Both the position numbers and the translations under genes were made by a program. 26,909 bases of DNA. Origin: an uncultured Lachnospiraceae bacterium (GTDB taxonomy: Bacteria > Bacillota > Clostridia > Lachnospirales > Lachnospiraceae). Position 1 is the stretch's first letter. Each line of letters starts with the position of its first letter. Where the stretch lies: positions 1 to 26,909 of the forward strand of contig CAJULG010000021.1 of assembly GCA_910587045.1 (NCBI GenBank), given 5' to 3'. A model generated the notes under the pieces. It saw only the letters and a list, made by a program, of their open reading frames with translations, ran no database searches and had not been told where the DNA came from. This document shows, piece by piece, positions 6,616 through 14,703 of this stretch.

Positions 6616-9357
6616 TCATGACAGAACCGGCATTCTTTTTCTTTTTATTTCTTTTTCTCTCTTTTTTCTTTTTTCTTTTTTCTTTTTTTCCAGTGCCGGA
6701 ACTCCTCCTTCCCCGGACTTCTCCCCGCTCTCCGGCAATCCTTCCCCCTCCTCTGAATCAATTATAATTTTACTGACAAATTCGGGAAACGTAATCAGGA
6801 CCTTGAACAAATCTCCGTCTATACCAAGCTGAAACTCCCCGTCTTGTAATCGGACCAAATCCCGCGCAATGGAAAGACCCAGCCCGCTGCCTTCAGAAGC
6901 TCTGGAAGAATCTCCCCGTACAAAGCGTTCCATCAGTTCCTCCGGTGCAATGTTAAGCGCAGCTCTGGATACATTTTTAATGGACAGGACAATGATACCA
7001 TCCCGATTTACTATATCAATATATACCCTTGTCCCAGGCATAGCATATTTATATATATTTTGAAACAGGTTATCCAGGATACGGAAGGTTCGCCTTCCGT
7101 CTGCAAATATCATATAAGGCTGTTCCGAAATACTATCCACCAGTGCCAGATTCTGCTCTGCAAACTTATCCTCGAATTCGCCCATAGATTGCCGCAATAA
7201 TTCACCCAGATCAATCGGCACCCGTTCCAGTTCAATATTTCCGGTCGTAATCTTGGAGACCTCTACCAGATCCTCCGTTAACTGCTTGAGACGCTGTGAT
7301 TTCCGATCCAGCACCTCAATATAGTGGATTAACTTCTCATCTTCAATATTCTCCCGCTTGATCAGGTCAACATAATTTATAATTGATGTTAACGGTGTCT
7401 TAATATCATGCGATACATTCGTGATCAATTCTGCCTTCATCCGCTCATCATAAATGCTCTTTTCTACTGCTTTCTGAAGTCCGTCGCTTAAGTGTGCGAT
7501 ATTATCGATTATCTCCTGTTCCGTACCCAGCCTTCGGAATGCAGGAGGCTGATAATTCAGATCACCCTCTGCCAGCACCCTTGTTGCATCCCGGACGGAT
7601 TGCTCTCCCTTTGCCTGCCAAAGCAGAAGTATCAGTACACCGATATTCAGGACCAGTATGATCGCAATACCAAGCCACATAAACGGCCATAGCAGACCGT
7701 TCATGCCATTCAGGATCAGTAAAGCCCCTCCCAGCATGATTCCCCAGTACAGGCTCAATAATTCTACCGCCCGAAGCTGTAAATTCTTTTGCCCAATGAT
7801 AGAAGTGATCAGCTTTTTGACCAGGATCATCATTCCCCGGATAATACTTCTATCAAAAAACTTCCTTGCCCTTCCTCTCCGTACCAGACTGAGCAGTCCT
7901 GTCATAAAAAGCGTATAGGACGCGGCAAAAATCAATACGCTGTTCCGCACACTGCTCCAGTGGATGACAGAATCGGCAGTAAAGGTTCCCATAAACAGAT
8001 AATAAGCCCCGAATGCTACTGCCAGAAGCATTAATTCTAAAGGGAGCCTGTCCCAGAAATTCAGATATATTTTATTATTTTCCTTTGATTCCCTGCCACA
8101 CATCCTCATAATACGTATGAACATAAATAATGACAGAGCACCCGCTACGGCCGAAAGAATCAGCGCCGGCACCATATAGAAATAATATTTTCTGAATACC
8201 TGGTTGGCCGACAGGAAATTATCCGAATACGGGTAGGTCGTATAGACTCCAATGTATAATTTATCATCCGGATTTAATGCGTTTAAATTGTTGATCAGAT
8301 TGGTAGCATACTCATCACTTAAATAGGAATTATGAAAGTTATGAAAATCTACCGTATACTCTCCACTGCCCGTAAGTTCAAATGCAAGATAGATATTACA
8401 GCTTACCAGTTTATCCAGACTGCCTACATTGGTATATACTCTATTTCCGGAAACCATATAGTATGCAATGTTGCGCTCACTATAAGACAGTTCGATGTAA
8501 TTACGAATATACTCCTCGTAGTCATTGCCTATCTTCTGGCGCAGGATTGCTTCTCCGCTGGCAAACTGATGAAGCAGCAGTTCGATCGGTTCTATATTCT
8601 CCACATCTCCAGCCAGAAAGTATAAGGTATCGGGAATCGTATACCAGCCATACAGAGTGGAATAAAACATTTCTTCATCCGGTGAATACACAAATGTAAT
8701 ATCATTATAATATCCAACATAAGAGTTTGCAGAAAAGTCATCATCCAGATAGCCATAACCGACATCCGGGATCGAGGTGGCAGCCTTGCCATTGGTATCC
8801 TCTTGTTCGTTTTCCATGAGATTCATTTCTACATACTGCGAATTAATACTGGCATGATCACATAAAAGCTGAATATAATCCTCCCGGGATATAGAATAAA
8901 ACCGCCTGGCATCTGCAAGCTGTTCTCCCGTTAGTGAAACCGTGTACCATGCATCATTATATTCATCCCTGTCGGAATAGATCTGTACCGCTCCTGAAGT
9001 ATTGATATCGTAGAAATAGCCAAATGTATCCACAAATTCCTGCATGGTTATCCAGCCGCCATTCCCCATCGGAGGCAGAGGCTGCTGATAATCAATTTCC
9101 GCCAGTTGGATCGTTCTGCGCATGATGTTATCATCATGGCTTTCCAGATAAGCAGCATTTGAATTTAATAAGTAAAGAGTATTGGATAACTCTTCCGCAA
9201 ATTTTCTGGTCTCGGGAAACTGTTTATACTGGAGATCCTTATAGCCAAATTCTCCGCCCATATAAGAGAAAAAGCGGGAACAATATAATGTTACAGCCAG
9301 CAGGATACATAATATGACATACTGCAGGATATTTCTGATCTTTACTGATGGGCGCAT
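6616..9357 (-). CDS. Large sensor histidine kinase with extracytoplasmic domain
   Basis: 913 aa. One N-terminal transmembrane helix (about 10-30) is followed by a roughly 360-residue extracytoplasmic sensing region. A cluster of helices follows (about 395-415, 440-458, 470-492, 535-580), then a HAMP-like linker (about 585-640). HisKA has the H-box NVSHDIKTPLTS, with the phosphorylated His near residue 650. The ATPase domain has an N-box (FRILDNLFQNIYKYA), KNVS in place of the classic G1 DxGxG, and GSGLGLSIA as G2. It phosphorylates the adjacent response regulator (stop at 9377, 19 nt upstream). The last about 45 residues are unusual: acidic/Gly-rich, then a Lys/Arg/Glu run encoded by a tandem heptamer tract. 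The stimulus is unknown; no lantibiotic or antibiotic exporter is adjacent. Confidence 0.85.
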   Translation of the reverse strand: MRPSVKIRNILQYVILCILLAVTLYCSRFFSYMGGEFGYKDLQYKQFPETRKFAEELSNTLYLLNSNAAYLESHDDNIMRRTIQLAEIDYQQPLPPMGNGGWITMQEFVDTFGYFYDINTSGAVQIYSDRDEYNDAWYTVSLTGEQLADARRFYSISREDYIQLLCDHASINSQYVEMNLMENEQEDTNGKAATSIPDVGYGYLDDDFSANSYVGYYNDITFVYSPDEEMFYSTLYGWYTIPDTLYFLAGDVENIEPIELLLHQFASGEAILRQKIGNDYEEYIRNYIELSYSERNIAYYMVSGNRVYTNVGSLDKLVSCNIYLAFELTGSGEYTVDFHNFHNSYLSDEYATNLINNLNALNPDDKLYIGVYTTYPYSDNFLSANQVFRKYYFYMVPALILSAVAGALSLFMFIRIMRMCGRESKENNKIYLNFWDRLPLELMLLAVAFGAYYLFMGTFTADSVIHWSSVRNSVLIFAASYTLFMTGLLSLVRRGRARKFFDRSIIRGMMILVKKLITSIIGQKNLQLRAVELLSLYWGIMLGGALLILNGMNGLLWPFMWLGIAIILVLNIGVLILLLWQAKGEQSVRDATRVLAEGDLNYQPPAFRRLGTEQEIIDNIAHLSDGLQKAVEKSIYDERMKAELITNVSHDIKTPLTSIINYVDLIKRENIEDEKLIHYIEVLDRKSQRLKQLTEDLVEVSKITTGNIELERVPIDLGELLRQSMGEFEDKFAEQNLALVDSISEQPYMIFADGRRTFRILDNLFQNIYKYAMPGTRVYIDIVNRDGIIVLSIKNVSRAALNIAPEELMERFVRGDSSRASEGSGLGLSIARDLVRLQDGEFQLGIDGDLFKVLITFPEFVSKIIIDSEEGEGLPESGEKSGEGGVPALEKKKKEKRKKREKEIKRKRMPVLS
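6661..6689 (+). repeat. Tandem heptamer tract (CTTTTTT x4)
   Basis: Four copies of CTTTTTT plus one extra T, within the 3' coding end of the histidine kinase (read as A-rich Lys codons on the minus strand). The 7-bp unit is not a multiple of three, so gain or loss of a unit shifts the kinase frame after the ATPase domain. Confidence 0.85.
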
Positions 9358-9376
9358 ATGACTTCCCGCCTTTCTC

Positions 9377-10069
9377 CTAATCTAAGCGATCCATTTTATA
9401 GCCGACTCCCCACATCACTTTTATATATTTCGGATCCTTCGAATTAATCTCAATCTTTTCCCGGATCCTTCGAATGTGAACGGATACGATATTCTCTGTG
9501 GCGTAGGAATCTCCCTCCCATATGCTTTCATAAATCTGAGCACTGGAAAAAACAATCCCCAGATTTTGCATAAACAAATGAACGATCTTATATTCCGTTG
9601 GTGTCAGCTTTACGGGTTCACCATCCAGGGTAACCTGCTTCTTATCATCCTCCAGAACCAGACCCCCATTTACCAGGACATTCCGCTTCGTTTCCGGCAT
9701 ACTGCCCAGCTTGGAATACCGGCGTAGCTGAGACTTCACTCTTGCTACCAGTTCTAACGGGTTGAAGGGCTTGGTCACATAATCATCCGCGCCGATCGTC
9801 AATCCCATGATCTTATCCGTATCCTCCGACTTTGCAGACAGAATGATAACCGGAATATTACTGTTCTTCCGCAGTTCCAGAACTGCATGGGTGCCATCCA
9901 GGTTCGGCATCATGATATCAATGATCATCAGCTGCATGTCCTGTGATCGAACCAGTTCCAACGCCTGCAGACCGTCATAGGCCCTCCATACGGTATAGCC
10001 CTCCTGCTCCAGATAAATACTGATAGCTTCTACGATTTCTTTATCATCATCACATACCAGAATGTTCAT
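9377..10069 (-). CDS. OmpR-family response regulator
   Basis: 230 aa. The receiver domain (1-120) has the acidic pair in CDDDKE, the phospho-acceptor Asp in MIIDIMMPNLDG (about residue 51), a Ser/Thr switch in VIILSAKS and Lys in YVTKPFNPLE. The C-terminal winged helix (about 130-228) has the family signature TPTEYKIVHLF and VSVHIRRIREKIE. It pairs with the kinase encoded 19 nt downstream. GAGG sits about 7 nt before the ATG, with a second GGAGG further up. It regulates transcription by DNA binding; targets are not evident. Confidence 0.92.
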   Translation of the reverse strand: MNILVCDDDKEIVEAISIYLEQEGYTVWRAYDGLQALELVRSQDMQLMIIDIMMPNLDGTHAVLELRKNSNIPVIILSAKSEDTDKIMGLTIGADDYVTKPFNPLELVARVKSQLRRYSKLGSMPETKRNVLVNGGLVLEDDKKQVTLDGEPVKLTPTEYKIVHLFMQNLGIVFSSAQIYESIWEGDSYATENIVSVHIRRIREKIEINSKDPKYIKVMWGVGYKMDRLD

Positions 10070-10184
10070 TCTCTACCTCATCCTCCTGTATTTTCTCATC
10101 CTTACCAGTTATACCAATCGTATTCCACTGCAATATCATAACAACAGAACCTTACAAAATTTGTCTCATTTTATGAAGATATTC

Positions 10185-10937
10185 TTAAAACCATGTTCCA
10201 TCCTCTTTAGACAGATATAAAAGACTGCTGGTCAGAGTATCTCCCATCTGCGTAACATAATTTCTGTATTCTCCATAATCAATATAATACTCCGCTCCCC
10301 AGGAGGATATCCGCAGCAACACCTGTTTATGCTTTCTGCCAAGAATCCCCGTTACCACAACAAAGTGTCTATGCACTGCCGGATTACCACTGGGAATCAA
10401 TTCTCCCTGTTCTGACATGGTATAAAACGGAATCCCTTTCTTCAGGAACGGAAGGGGGGTATTGGGCCCAATGGACAAAATTACCGGAAGATCCTCATGC
10501 AGCATCTTCCGCATGAGTCGAAGCATCTTTTGTTCATCCAGAAATCCTTTCCAGGCAATCGTCATAGGAATCCGGTATTTCATACAATACCGGCGGACTG
10601 CCGCCGCAAGGGAAAATCCATTCATGCCACATCCCGGCATGATCGGTGCAAAGGACTGATAGATATAATAAATATAACGCTTATAATCCTCCCAGTCCAA
10701 AACGGGACGGGCATATCTTGCCAGAATGACAGCATCTGTTGCGTACATCCGGTTCATTCTTGCCAGATACAGAAAAAGATCCCCTGCCGCAATGATGCCG
10801 CACCCCCATTTGTGAATACAATAATCCCGGCTCATCCATTTATCTGTAGAAAACCAGTTTTGTCTGCCGCCATAGGAAAATGATCCTTTATAATTGATCC
10901 AGACATATTCTGAGTTTTTTAACTCTATCATCTTCAT
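10185..10937 (-). CDS. C39-like (papain-fold) cysteine peptidase domain protein
   Basis: 250 aa. Reads as a peptidase C39-like domain: a Cys in the helix KWGCGIIAAGDLFLYLA (Cys46) is the likely nucleophile, HRHFVVVTGI (His189/191) holds the likely general base, and the strand around ISSWGAEYYIDY corresponds to the DSWG/NSWG strand of papain-like folds, with Ser where Asn/Asp is usual. No signal peptide or transmembrane segment is visible, so it is probably cytoplasmic. GGAGG lies 7 nt before the ATG. It is separated from the MATE gene by 73 nt containing its own promoter. Substrate unknown; inactive C39-like proteins also exist. Confidence 0.6.
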   Translation of the reverse strand: MKMIELKNSEYVWINYKGSFSYGGRQNWFSTDKWMSRDYCIHKWGCGIIAAGDLFLYLARMNRMYATDAVILARYARPVLDWEDYKRYIYYIYQSFAPIMPGCGMNGFSLAAAVRRYCMKYRIPMTIAWKGFLDEQKMLRLMRKMLHEDLPVILSIGPNTPLPFLKKGIPFYTMSEQGELIPSGNPAVHRHFVVVTGILGRKHKQVLLRISSWGAEYYIDYGEYRNYVTQMGDTLTSSLLYLSKEDGTWF

Positions 10938-10984
10938 CCTGTTCCCTCCATACGACGATACCTTAATGCTATAACCTTAGCTAT

Positions 10985-11014
10985 ATTATAGTAGATGAAC
11001 AACAGAAGCGTCAA
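10985..11014 (-). promoter_or_regulatory. SigA promoter of the C39-like peptidase gene
   Basis: Minus strand: TTGACG (11009-11014), 18-nt spacer, TATAAT (10985-10990). The -35 box overlaps the MATE stop codon. The predicted leader is about 40 nt. Confidence 0.6.
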
Positions 11015-12366
11015 CGCTCCGCCTTTTCAATCTGTGTATCTGCGGGTTTGCGCATCCGACTGTCGGTAAAAAAAGCGGCTACTAATAATATGGTACATAA
11101 TATCCATGTCACCGGCTCTGAGATGATAATACCGAAATATCCCATCCGGTCTGCCAGAATCCAGGCAACCAGAAGCTTTCCAAGCAATTCGATTCCACTT
11201 GCGATCATTGGAATGATCTTTCTTCCGATTCCCTGCATGGCATTCCGCAATACCAGTAAAATACATACCACAAAATAGAACGGCGTATCAAATTTCAGAT
11301 ACCAGATCGCATTGTCAATGACTTCTGCAGTTTCAGCCCCCGAGATCATTCGGATCAGAAATGGACCGATCGTATATACCGCAATTACAACGACTGCAGA
11401 CCATCCCCAGGATAGCAGAATTGCATCTTTGATTCCCGTCCGTATCCTGTCATATCTGCCGGCACCGCAGTTCTGTCCGGCAAATGTAGCGGCAGCTACG
11501 CCAATCGTACCATAGGGCAGCATAAATACAGATGTCAGCTTTCTTGCAATGGTATGCGCTGCAATGATATTCGTTCCCAGCTTATTGATCGCACCCTGCA
11601 GGATCAGGGTTCCAACCGTAACAAAACAAAGCATAAACGCCATTGCCAGCCCCTGACTCATCAGGTTATTGATCAGTCTGGCTTCAAACCGGAAGTCTTC
11701 CCGTTTTAAATGCAGCGCAGGACATTTCTTAATGATATAGATGACACAACAGAGAAAGGATACTGCCTGAGCAATGACTGTGGCATATGCAGCGCCCCGA
11801 ACGTCCAGATGCAATACTCCTACGAACAGAATATCCAGTCCTACATTGATCACACATGCGATCGCCAGAAAGATCAATGGACGTATGGTGTCACCCAATG
11901 CCCGCAGAAACGCTGCACATAGATTATATGCTGCAGTAAATATCATAAACAATATAATGATATTAATATAGTTAATACAACGATCCATAATCTCCGGCGG
12001 CGTATGCAGCAGCAGAAGCAGGGGCCGGATCAGAAACAAGGAACCAAGCGTTGCCAGAATCGTAAATCCAAGCATCAGACAAATACCATTTGCAACTGTC
12101 TGACGCATCCGTTTCATATCCTTTGCTCCGTAAAACTGGGCAACAACAATACCAAACCCGTTGCCAAGCCCTGTCAGAGTACAGATGATCAGCTCATACA
12201 CCGGCCCGCTGGCGCCAAGGGCCGCCAGCGCATCCTCACCCAGAATCTCACCCACGACCTTCGTATCCACTATATTGTATAATAACTGAAAAATATTTCC
12301 GATCAACAATGGTATGGAAAATGCAATGAGCAGTTTAATAATATTCCCTTTTGTTAAATCCTTCAT
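11011..12366 (-). CDS. MATE family multidrug/cation antiporter
   Basis: About 451 aa with twelve hydrophobic segments in two similar halves, typical of the MatE family (NorM/DinF class) that exports organic cations using a Na+ or H+ gradient. The N-terminal segment IPLLIGNIFQLLYNIVDTKVVG and the repeated GLGNGFGIVVAQ motif are characteristic. The frame is open to 12432, but the ATG at 12366 (MKDLTKGN) has GAGGAAA upstream and leaves only 10 nt after the NUDIX stop, so I start it there. Probably co-transcribed with the NUDIX gene. Substrate not predictable. Confidence 0.9.
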   Translation of the reverse strand: MKDLTKGNIIKLLIAFSIPLLIGNIFQLLYNIVDTKVVGEILGEDALAALGASGPVYELIICTLTGLGNGFGIVVAQFYGAKDMKRMRQTVANGICLMLGFTILATLGSLFLIRPLLLLLHTPPEIMDRCINYINIIILFMIFTAAYNLCAAFLRALGDTIRPLIFLAIACVINVGLDILFVGVLHLDVRGAAYATVIAQAVSFLCCVIYIIKKCPALHLKREDFRFEARLINNLMSQGLAMAFMLCFVTVGTLILQGAINKLGTNIIAAHTIARKLTSVFMLPYGTIGVAAATFAGQNCGAGRYDRIRTGIKDAILLSWGWSAVVVIAVYTIGPFLIRMISGAETAEVIDNAIWYLKFDTPFYFVVCILLVLRNAMQGIGRKIIPMIASGIELLGKLLVAWILADRMGYFGIIISEPVTWILCTILLVAAFFTDSRMRKPADTQIEKAER

Positions 12367-12376
12367 ATTCGTTTCC

Positions 12377-12946
12377 TCATTCCATCTGCTGACGGGACCA
12401 CAAATAGCAGTATGCCTGAGATCTTGCGGCAAATGCCTCTGTCTTTAGCAGGTTTTGTACCTCAGCCCTGGTATACCATCCGGCTTCAATCTCCTCTAAT
12501 ACAGAATTACTTGGTGCAAAGCTTCCTCCTGCGATTCCTACAATACACTGATTCTTCTCATTACTAAAGCCGACTGCACTGTAGCTGTCCGGTATGATAT
12601 CCAGAATCTGAAGCAGATCCAGACCCGTCTCCTCCTTTAGTTCTCTTGCCGCACTGGTCTCCGGTGTTTCACCCGGATCGATCAGCCCGGCCGGAAAGTT
12701 ATAAACCCATTCTCCAACTGCCATCCGGTATTCCCGGTTCAGCAGGATATGTTCCCTTGCCTCATCCTCCATGATCAGTACAACAGAATCCGTGGCATGA
12801 TGGCTGAGTGCATAGTAATCCGTCAGGTTACGATCCCGGCTGATTATCTCATACACCTTTTCCCTGCCATCCACTGCTTTATATGTAATATCATACCGGG
12901 CAATAAATTTTCCCTGATGTATCTTTCTAATTCCCTGAAATTCCAT
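12377..12946 (-). CDS. NUDIX hydrolase, ADP-ribose pyrophosphatase-like
   Basis: 189 aa. A full Nudix box (G-x5-E-x7-RE-L-x-EE-x-G-L) is visible from GLIDPGETPETSAARELK onward, about residues 86-108, so the metal-binding catalytic site is intact. The N-terminal beta-rich region (KIHQGKFIARYDITYK) and the approximate length fit the ADP-ribose/nucleoside diphosphate sugar subgroup that cleaves to AMP and a sugar phosphate. GGAGG precedes the ATG at 9 nt. It is the first gene of a NUDIX-MATE pair and is divergent from the histidine phosphatase gene. Confidence 0.85.
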   Translation of the reverse strand: MEFQGIRKIHQGKFIARYDITYKAVDGREKVYEIISRDRNLTDYYALSHHATDSVVLIMEDEAREHILLNREYRMAVGEWVYNFPAGLIDPGETPETSAARELKEETGLDLLQILDIIPDSYSAVGFSNEKNQCIVGIAGGSFAPSNSVLEEIEAGWYTRAEVQNLLKTEAFAARSQAYCYLWSRQQME

Positions 12947-13049
12947 GATTCTGCATCCTCCAATCCGTTGCCTTTTCTATCCATATTATATGCCAGTACA
13001 ATTCATGTTACATTCTACTTCCTTTTCCGGTAATTGACAATACGATACT

Positions 13050-13078
13050 TTGACAAATAACTTTTGTATTATTATAAT
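13050..13078 (+). promoter_or_regulatory. Consensus SigA promoter of the histidine phosphatase gene
   Basis: Perfect TTGACA (13050-13055), 17-nt spacer, perfect TATAAT (13073-13078), about 65 nt before the start codon. A second TTGACA (13034-13039) lies 16 bases upstream. Confidence 0.8.
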
Positions 13079-13143
13079 CTTACTTATGCTTAAACAATAC
13101 AAAGAACAGGATCGCAATCTGATCCATACACAAGGAGAGCCAA

Positions 13144-13773
13144 ATGGAACTATATATTGTCCGTCATGGAGAAACTGAATGGAACAAAGGAAAACTGCTG
13201 CAGGGAAGTACGGATATCCCCTTGAGCGAGGCCGGTCGGCATCTGGCACGCCTTTCCGGAGAAGCCCTTTCTGATACTCCCTTTGATCGCATCTATTCCA
13301 GCCCGTTGAATCGCGCCTATGAAACCGCCTGTCTGTTCCGCGGTGATCAGAAGATAGATATCATCCGGGATGACCGCTTGCGGGAACTATGCTTTGGTGA
13401 TTATGAGGGGCAGAATATGTCTATGCTGCTGGCCAATGAAACGGATACCTTCCGGTATTTTTTTAAACAGCCTCACTTATACAGAGCGCCCAAAAACGGT
13501 GAATCCCTGGAGCATCTTTGTGAGCGGGCCGCAGAGTTCATGGAGGAGGTCATCTTACCGTTACAGGAACAATGCACACGGGTCATGATCGTGGCGCATG
13601 GCGCCATGAATAAGGCGCTTATGACTTACGTTAAGAAGCATGATCTGTCTCAGTTCTGGTCCGGCGGCCTGCAGAAAAACTGTAATGTTATGATCTTAAA
13701 GCTGTCGGAAGATCAATTTGAAATTCTTGATGAAACACACATTTTCTATAATGAGGCCGCCTGTCAGTCCTAG
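13144..13773 (+). CDS. Histidine phosphatase superfamily protein (phosphoglycerate mutase-like)
   Basis: 209 aa. The catalytic RHG motif is at residues 7-9 (IVRHGETEWN), the second catalytic His is in IVAHGAMNKAL near residue 152, and an acid/base Glu lies in LRELCFGDYEG. This is the CobC/GpmB/PhoE-type branch of 2H phosphatases acting on small phosphorylated metabolites; substrate specificity cannot be assigned. AAGGAGAG lies 5-6 nt before the ATG. It is monocistronic under a consensus promoter and lies just upstream of cotJA, from which it is separated by the putative SigE promoter. Confidence 0.88.
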   Translation: MELYIVRHGETEWNKGKLLQGSTDIPLSEAGRHLARLSGEALSDTPFDRIYSSPLNRAYETACLFRGDQKIDIIRDDRLRELCFGDYEGQNMSMLLANETDTFRYFFKQPHLYRAPKNGESLEHLCERAAEFMEEVILPLQEQCTRVMIVAHGAMNKALMTYVKKHDLSQFWSGGLQKNCNVMILKLSEDQFEILDETHIFYNEAACQS

Positions 13774-13794
13774 GCGGCTCCATTCTGCTTTTTT
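13756..13794 (+). terminator. Weak candidate terminator after the histidine phosphatase gene
   Basis: Six-bp GC stem GCCGCC (13756-13761) / GGCGGC (13773-13778) with an 11-nt loop, followed ten bases later by TTTTTT (13789-13794). The gap before the T run is longer than usual, so efficiency is doubtful. Confidence 0.3.
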
Positions 13795-13821
13795 CACATT
13801 TTCCTGCCCTCGACATAAAAT
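13794..13821 (+). promoter_or_regulatory. cotJA: SigE-like mother-cell promoter of cotJABC
   Basis: TCACATT (13794-13800) matches the SigE -35 consensus KmATATT with one mismatch. After a 13-nt spacer, CATAAAAT (13814-13821) matches the -10 consensus CATACAnT with one mismatch. It lies 45 nt before the cotJA ATG. In Bacillus subtilis cotJABC is SigE-dependent, which agrees. A small hairpin (CCGC TTAT GCGG) lies in the predicted leader. Confidence 0.6.
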
Positions 13822-13865
13822 AACCATATAAAACCGCTTATGCGGAACAGAAAGGAAGGCTAACT

Positions 13866-14177
13866 ATGGAACCAGTCCGTTATCCACAGGGGCGTAACAT
13901 GGCAGCCGGCTGTGGCTGTAATCCCGGTAATCCAAGAAATACCGCCCATCATGTCCGTCCAAACCAGATGCCTCAACCATCCGACAGACCTCAGAGACCA
14001 AACATGCCTTGTCAGGATAGATTCAATGTTGATCATGATGACTTTCCGGTCGGCATGGCTTATGTGCCATGGCAGGTATGGGAAAACCTTTATGCACCGG
14101 AACAGGGGCTTTGTGAAGGAACGATCTTCATGGACTTGAATCAGATCTTCTGCGGAAAGAGAGGGAATCGTGCATGA
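13866..14177 (+). CDS. cotJA: Spore coat associated protein CotJA
   Basis: 103 aa. The C-terminal half carries the CotJA signature: FPVGMAYVPWQVWENLY followed by PEQGLCEGTIFMDLNQIFCG. The N-terminal half is Pro/Gln/Asn-rich and contains CGCNPGNP. CotJA is needed for assembly of CotJC into the inner coat or near-cortex layer. AAGGAAGG precedes the ATG. It overlaps cotJB by 4 nt (ATGA), so the two are translationally coupled. First gene of the cotJABC operon, expressed in the mother cell. Confidence 0.93.
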   Translation: MEPVRYPQGRNMAAGCGCNPGNPRNTAHHVRPNQMPQPSDRPQRPNMPCQDRFNVDHDDFPVGMAYVPWQVWENLYAPEQGLCEGTIFMDLNQIFCGKRGNRA

Positions 14178-14431
14178 ACAACATGAATCAAAAACAATTA
14201 CTGAATTATATCGACGCTGTCAGTCTTGCGCTGGACGATGTAACACTTTTCCTAGACACACATCCCCGAAACCGGGATGCCCTGGATTATTACAATGCTT
14301 TCAAAGAAAAACGTGCGCAGGCCGTCATGGAATACACCAGGTCCTTTGGGCCCTTAAATCGTTACAATGTAAATTCAAATAATGAATGGCAGTGGAACCA
14401 GGGTCCATGGCCTTGGCAGGGGGAGGTGTAA
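14174..14431 (+). CDS. cotJB: Spore coat protein CotJB
   Basis: 85 aa, the usual size for the family. The helical N-terminus (LLNYIDAVSLALDDVTLFLD) and YYNAFKEKRAQAVMEY are characteristic, and the Trp/Pro-rich end (WQWNQGPWPWQ) is typical of clostridial CotJB. It overlaps cotJA by 4 nt and ends 3 nt before the cotJC start. GGGGGAGG near its end is the ribosome binding site for cotJC. Confidence 0.93.
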   Translation: MNNMNQKQLLNYIDAVSLALDDVTLFLDTHPRNRDALDYYNAFKEKRAQAVMEYTRSFGPLNRYNVNSNNEWQWNQGPWPWQGEV

Positions 14432-14434
14432 GTC

Positions 14435-14563
14435 ATGTGGGTATATGAGAAACGTCTGCAGTTTCCGGTAAATATTAAAGAAACCAATGCGGCTCTTGCT
14501 CAGGCGATTATATCGCAATACGGAGGTGCCAATGGCGGGGATATACCGGATATACGCATCTGA
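14435..14563 (+). CDS. cotJC: CotJC, N-terminal fragment of a split gene
   Basis: Begins with ATG 3 nt after cotJB, with GGGGGAGG as ribosome binding site. Residues 1-29 (MWVYEKRLQFPVNIKETNAA through AIISQY) are canonical CotJC, a manganese-catalase-family coat protein. At codon 30 the shared core GGAGG (14522-14526) is reached; after it the frame leaves the family and stops at 14561-14563, giving a 42-aa product. Joined at GGAGG to 22026, the frame continues in phase into GGPDGESAAAMRYLSQRY, exactly the expected CotJC sequence. The undisturbed start, spacing and frame suggest a reversible interruption rather than old decay. Confidence 0.92.
   Translation: MWVYEKRLQFPVNIKETNAALAQAIISQYGGANGGDIPDIRI
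14507..14546 (+). other. Left attachment junction (attL) of the cotJC element
   Basis: Core GGAGG at 14522-14526. To the left is cotJC coding sequence; to the right, element sequence with CCAATGG (14529-14535) and GATATAC (14540-14546; a second copy at 14549-14555). These are inverted counterparts of boxes next to the right core. Confidence 0.75.
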
Positions 14564-14703
14564 CTTATCGTTCAAATCTTAATAATATCTTTATCATCCT
14601 CGTATTGAAACCCTATTTGCCCTATGTTATTCTGGATATAATATATAATAAGGCATGTTTAGGAATTTTTAGAACGGGTAAAAATATTATCGGAGGACGA
14701 TTG

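Noticed and set aside
6603..6690. Inverted repeat AGAATGCC...GGCATTCT followed by a long T tract, read as a plus-strand terminator
   Set aside because: The T tract is within the histidine kinase coding end and the nearest plus-strand gene stops over 300 nt earlier behind its own terminator, so I treat the tract as coding repeat; the hairpin may be incidental.
10070..10184. Promoter for the two-component operon
   Set aside because: Several TTG- and TAT-like pieces, none with a 16-18 nt spacing that stands out.
14564..14703. Dedicated promoter for the AI-2E transporter
   Set aside because: Two TATAAT-like boxes occur at about 14636-14650 but no -35 at proper spacing; transcription control left open.
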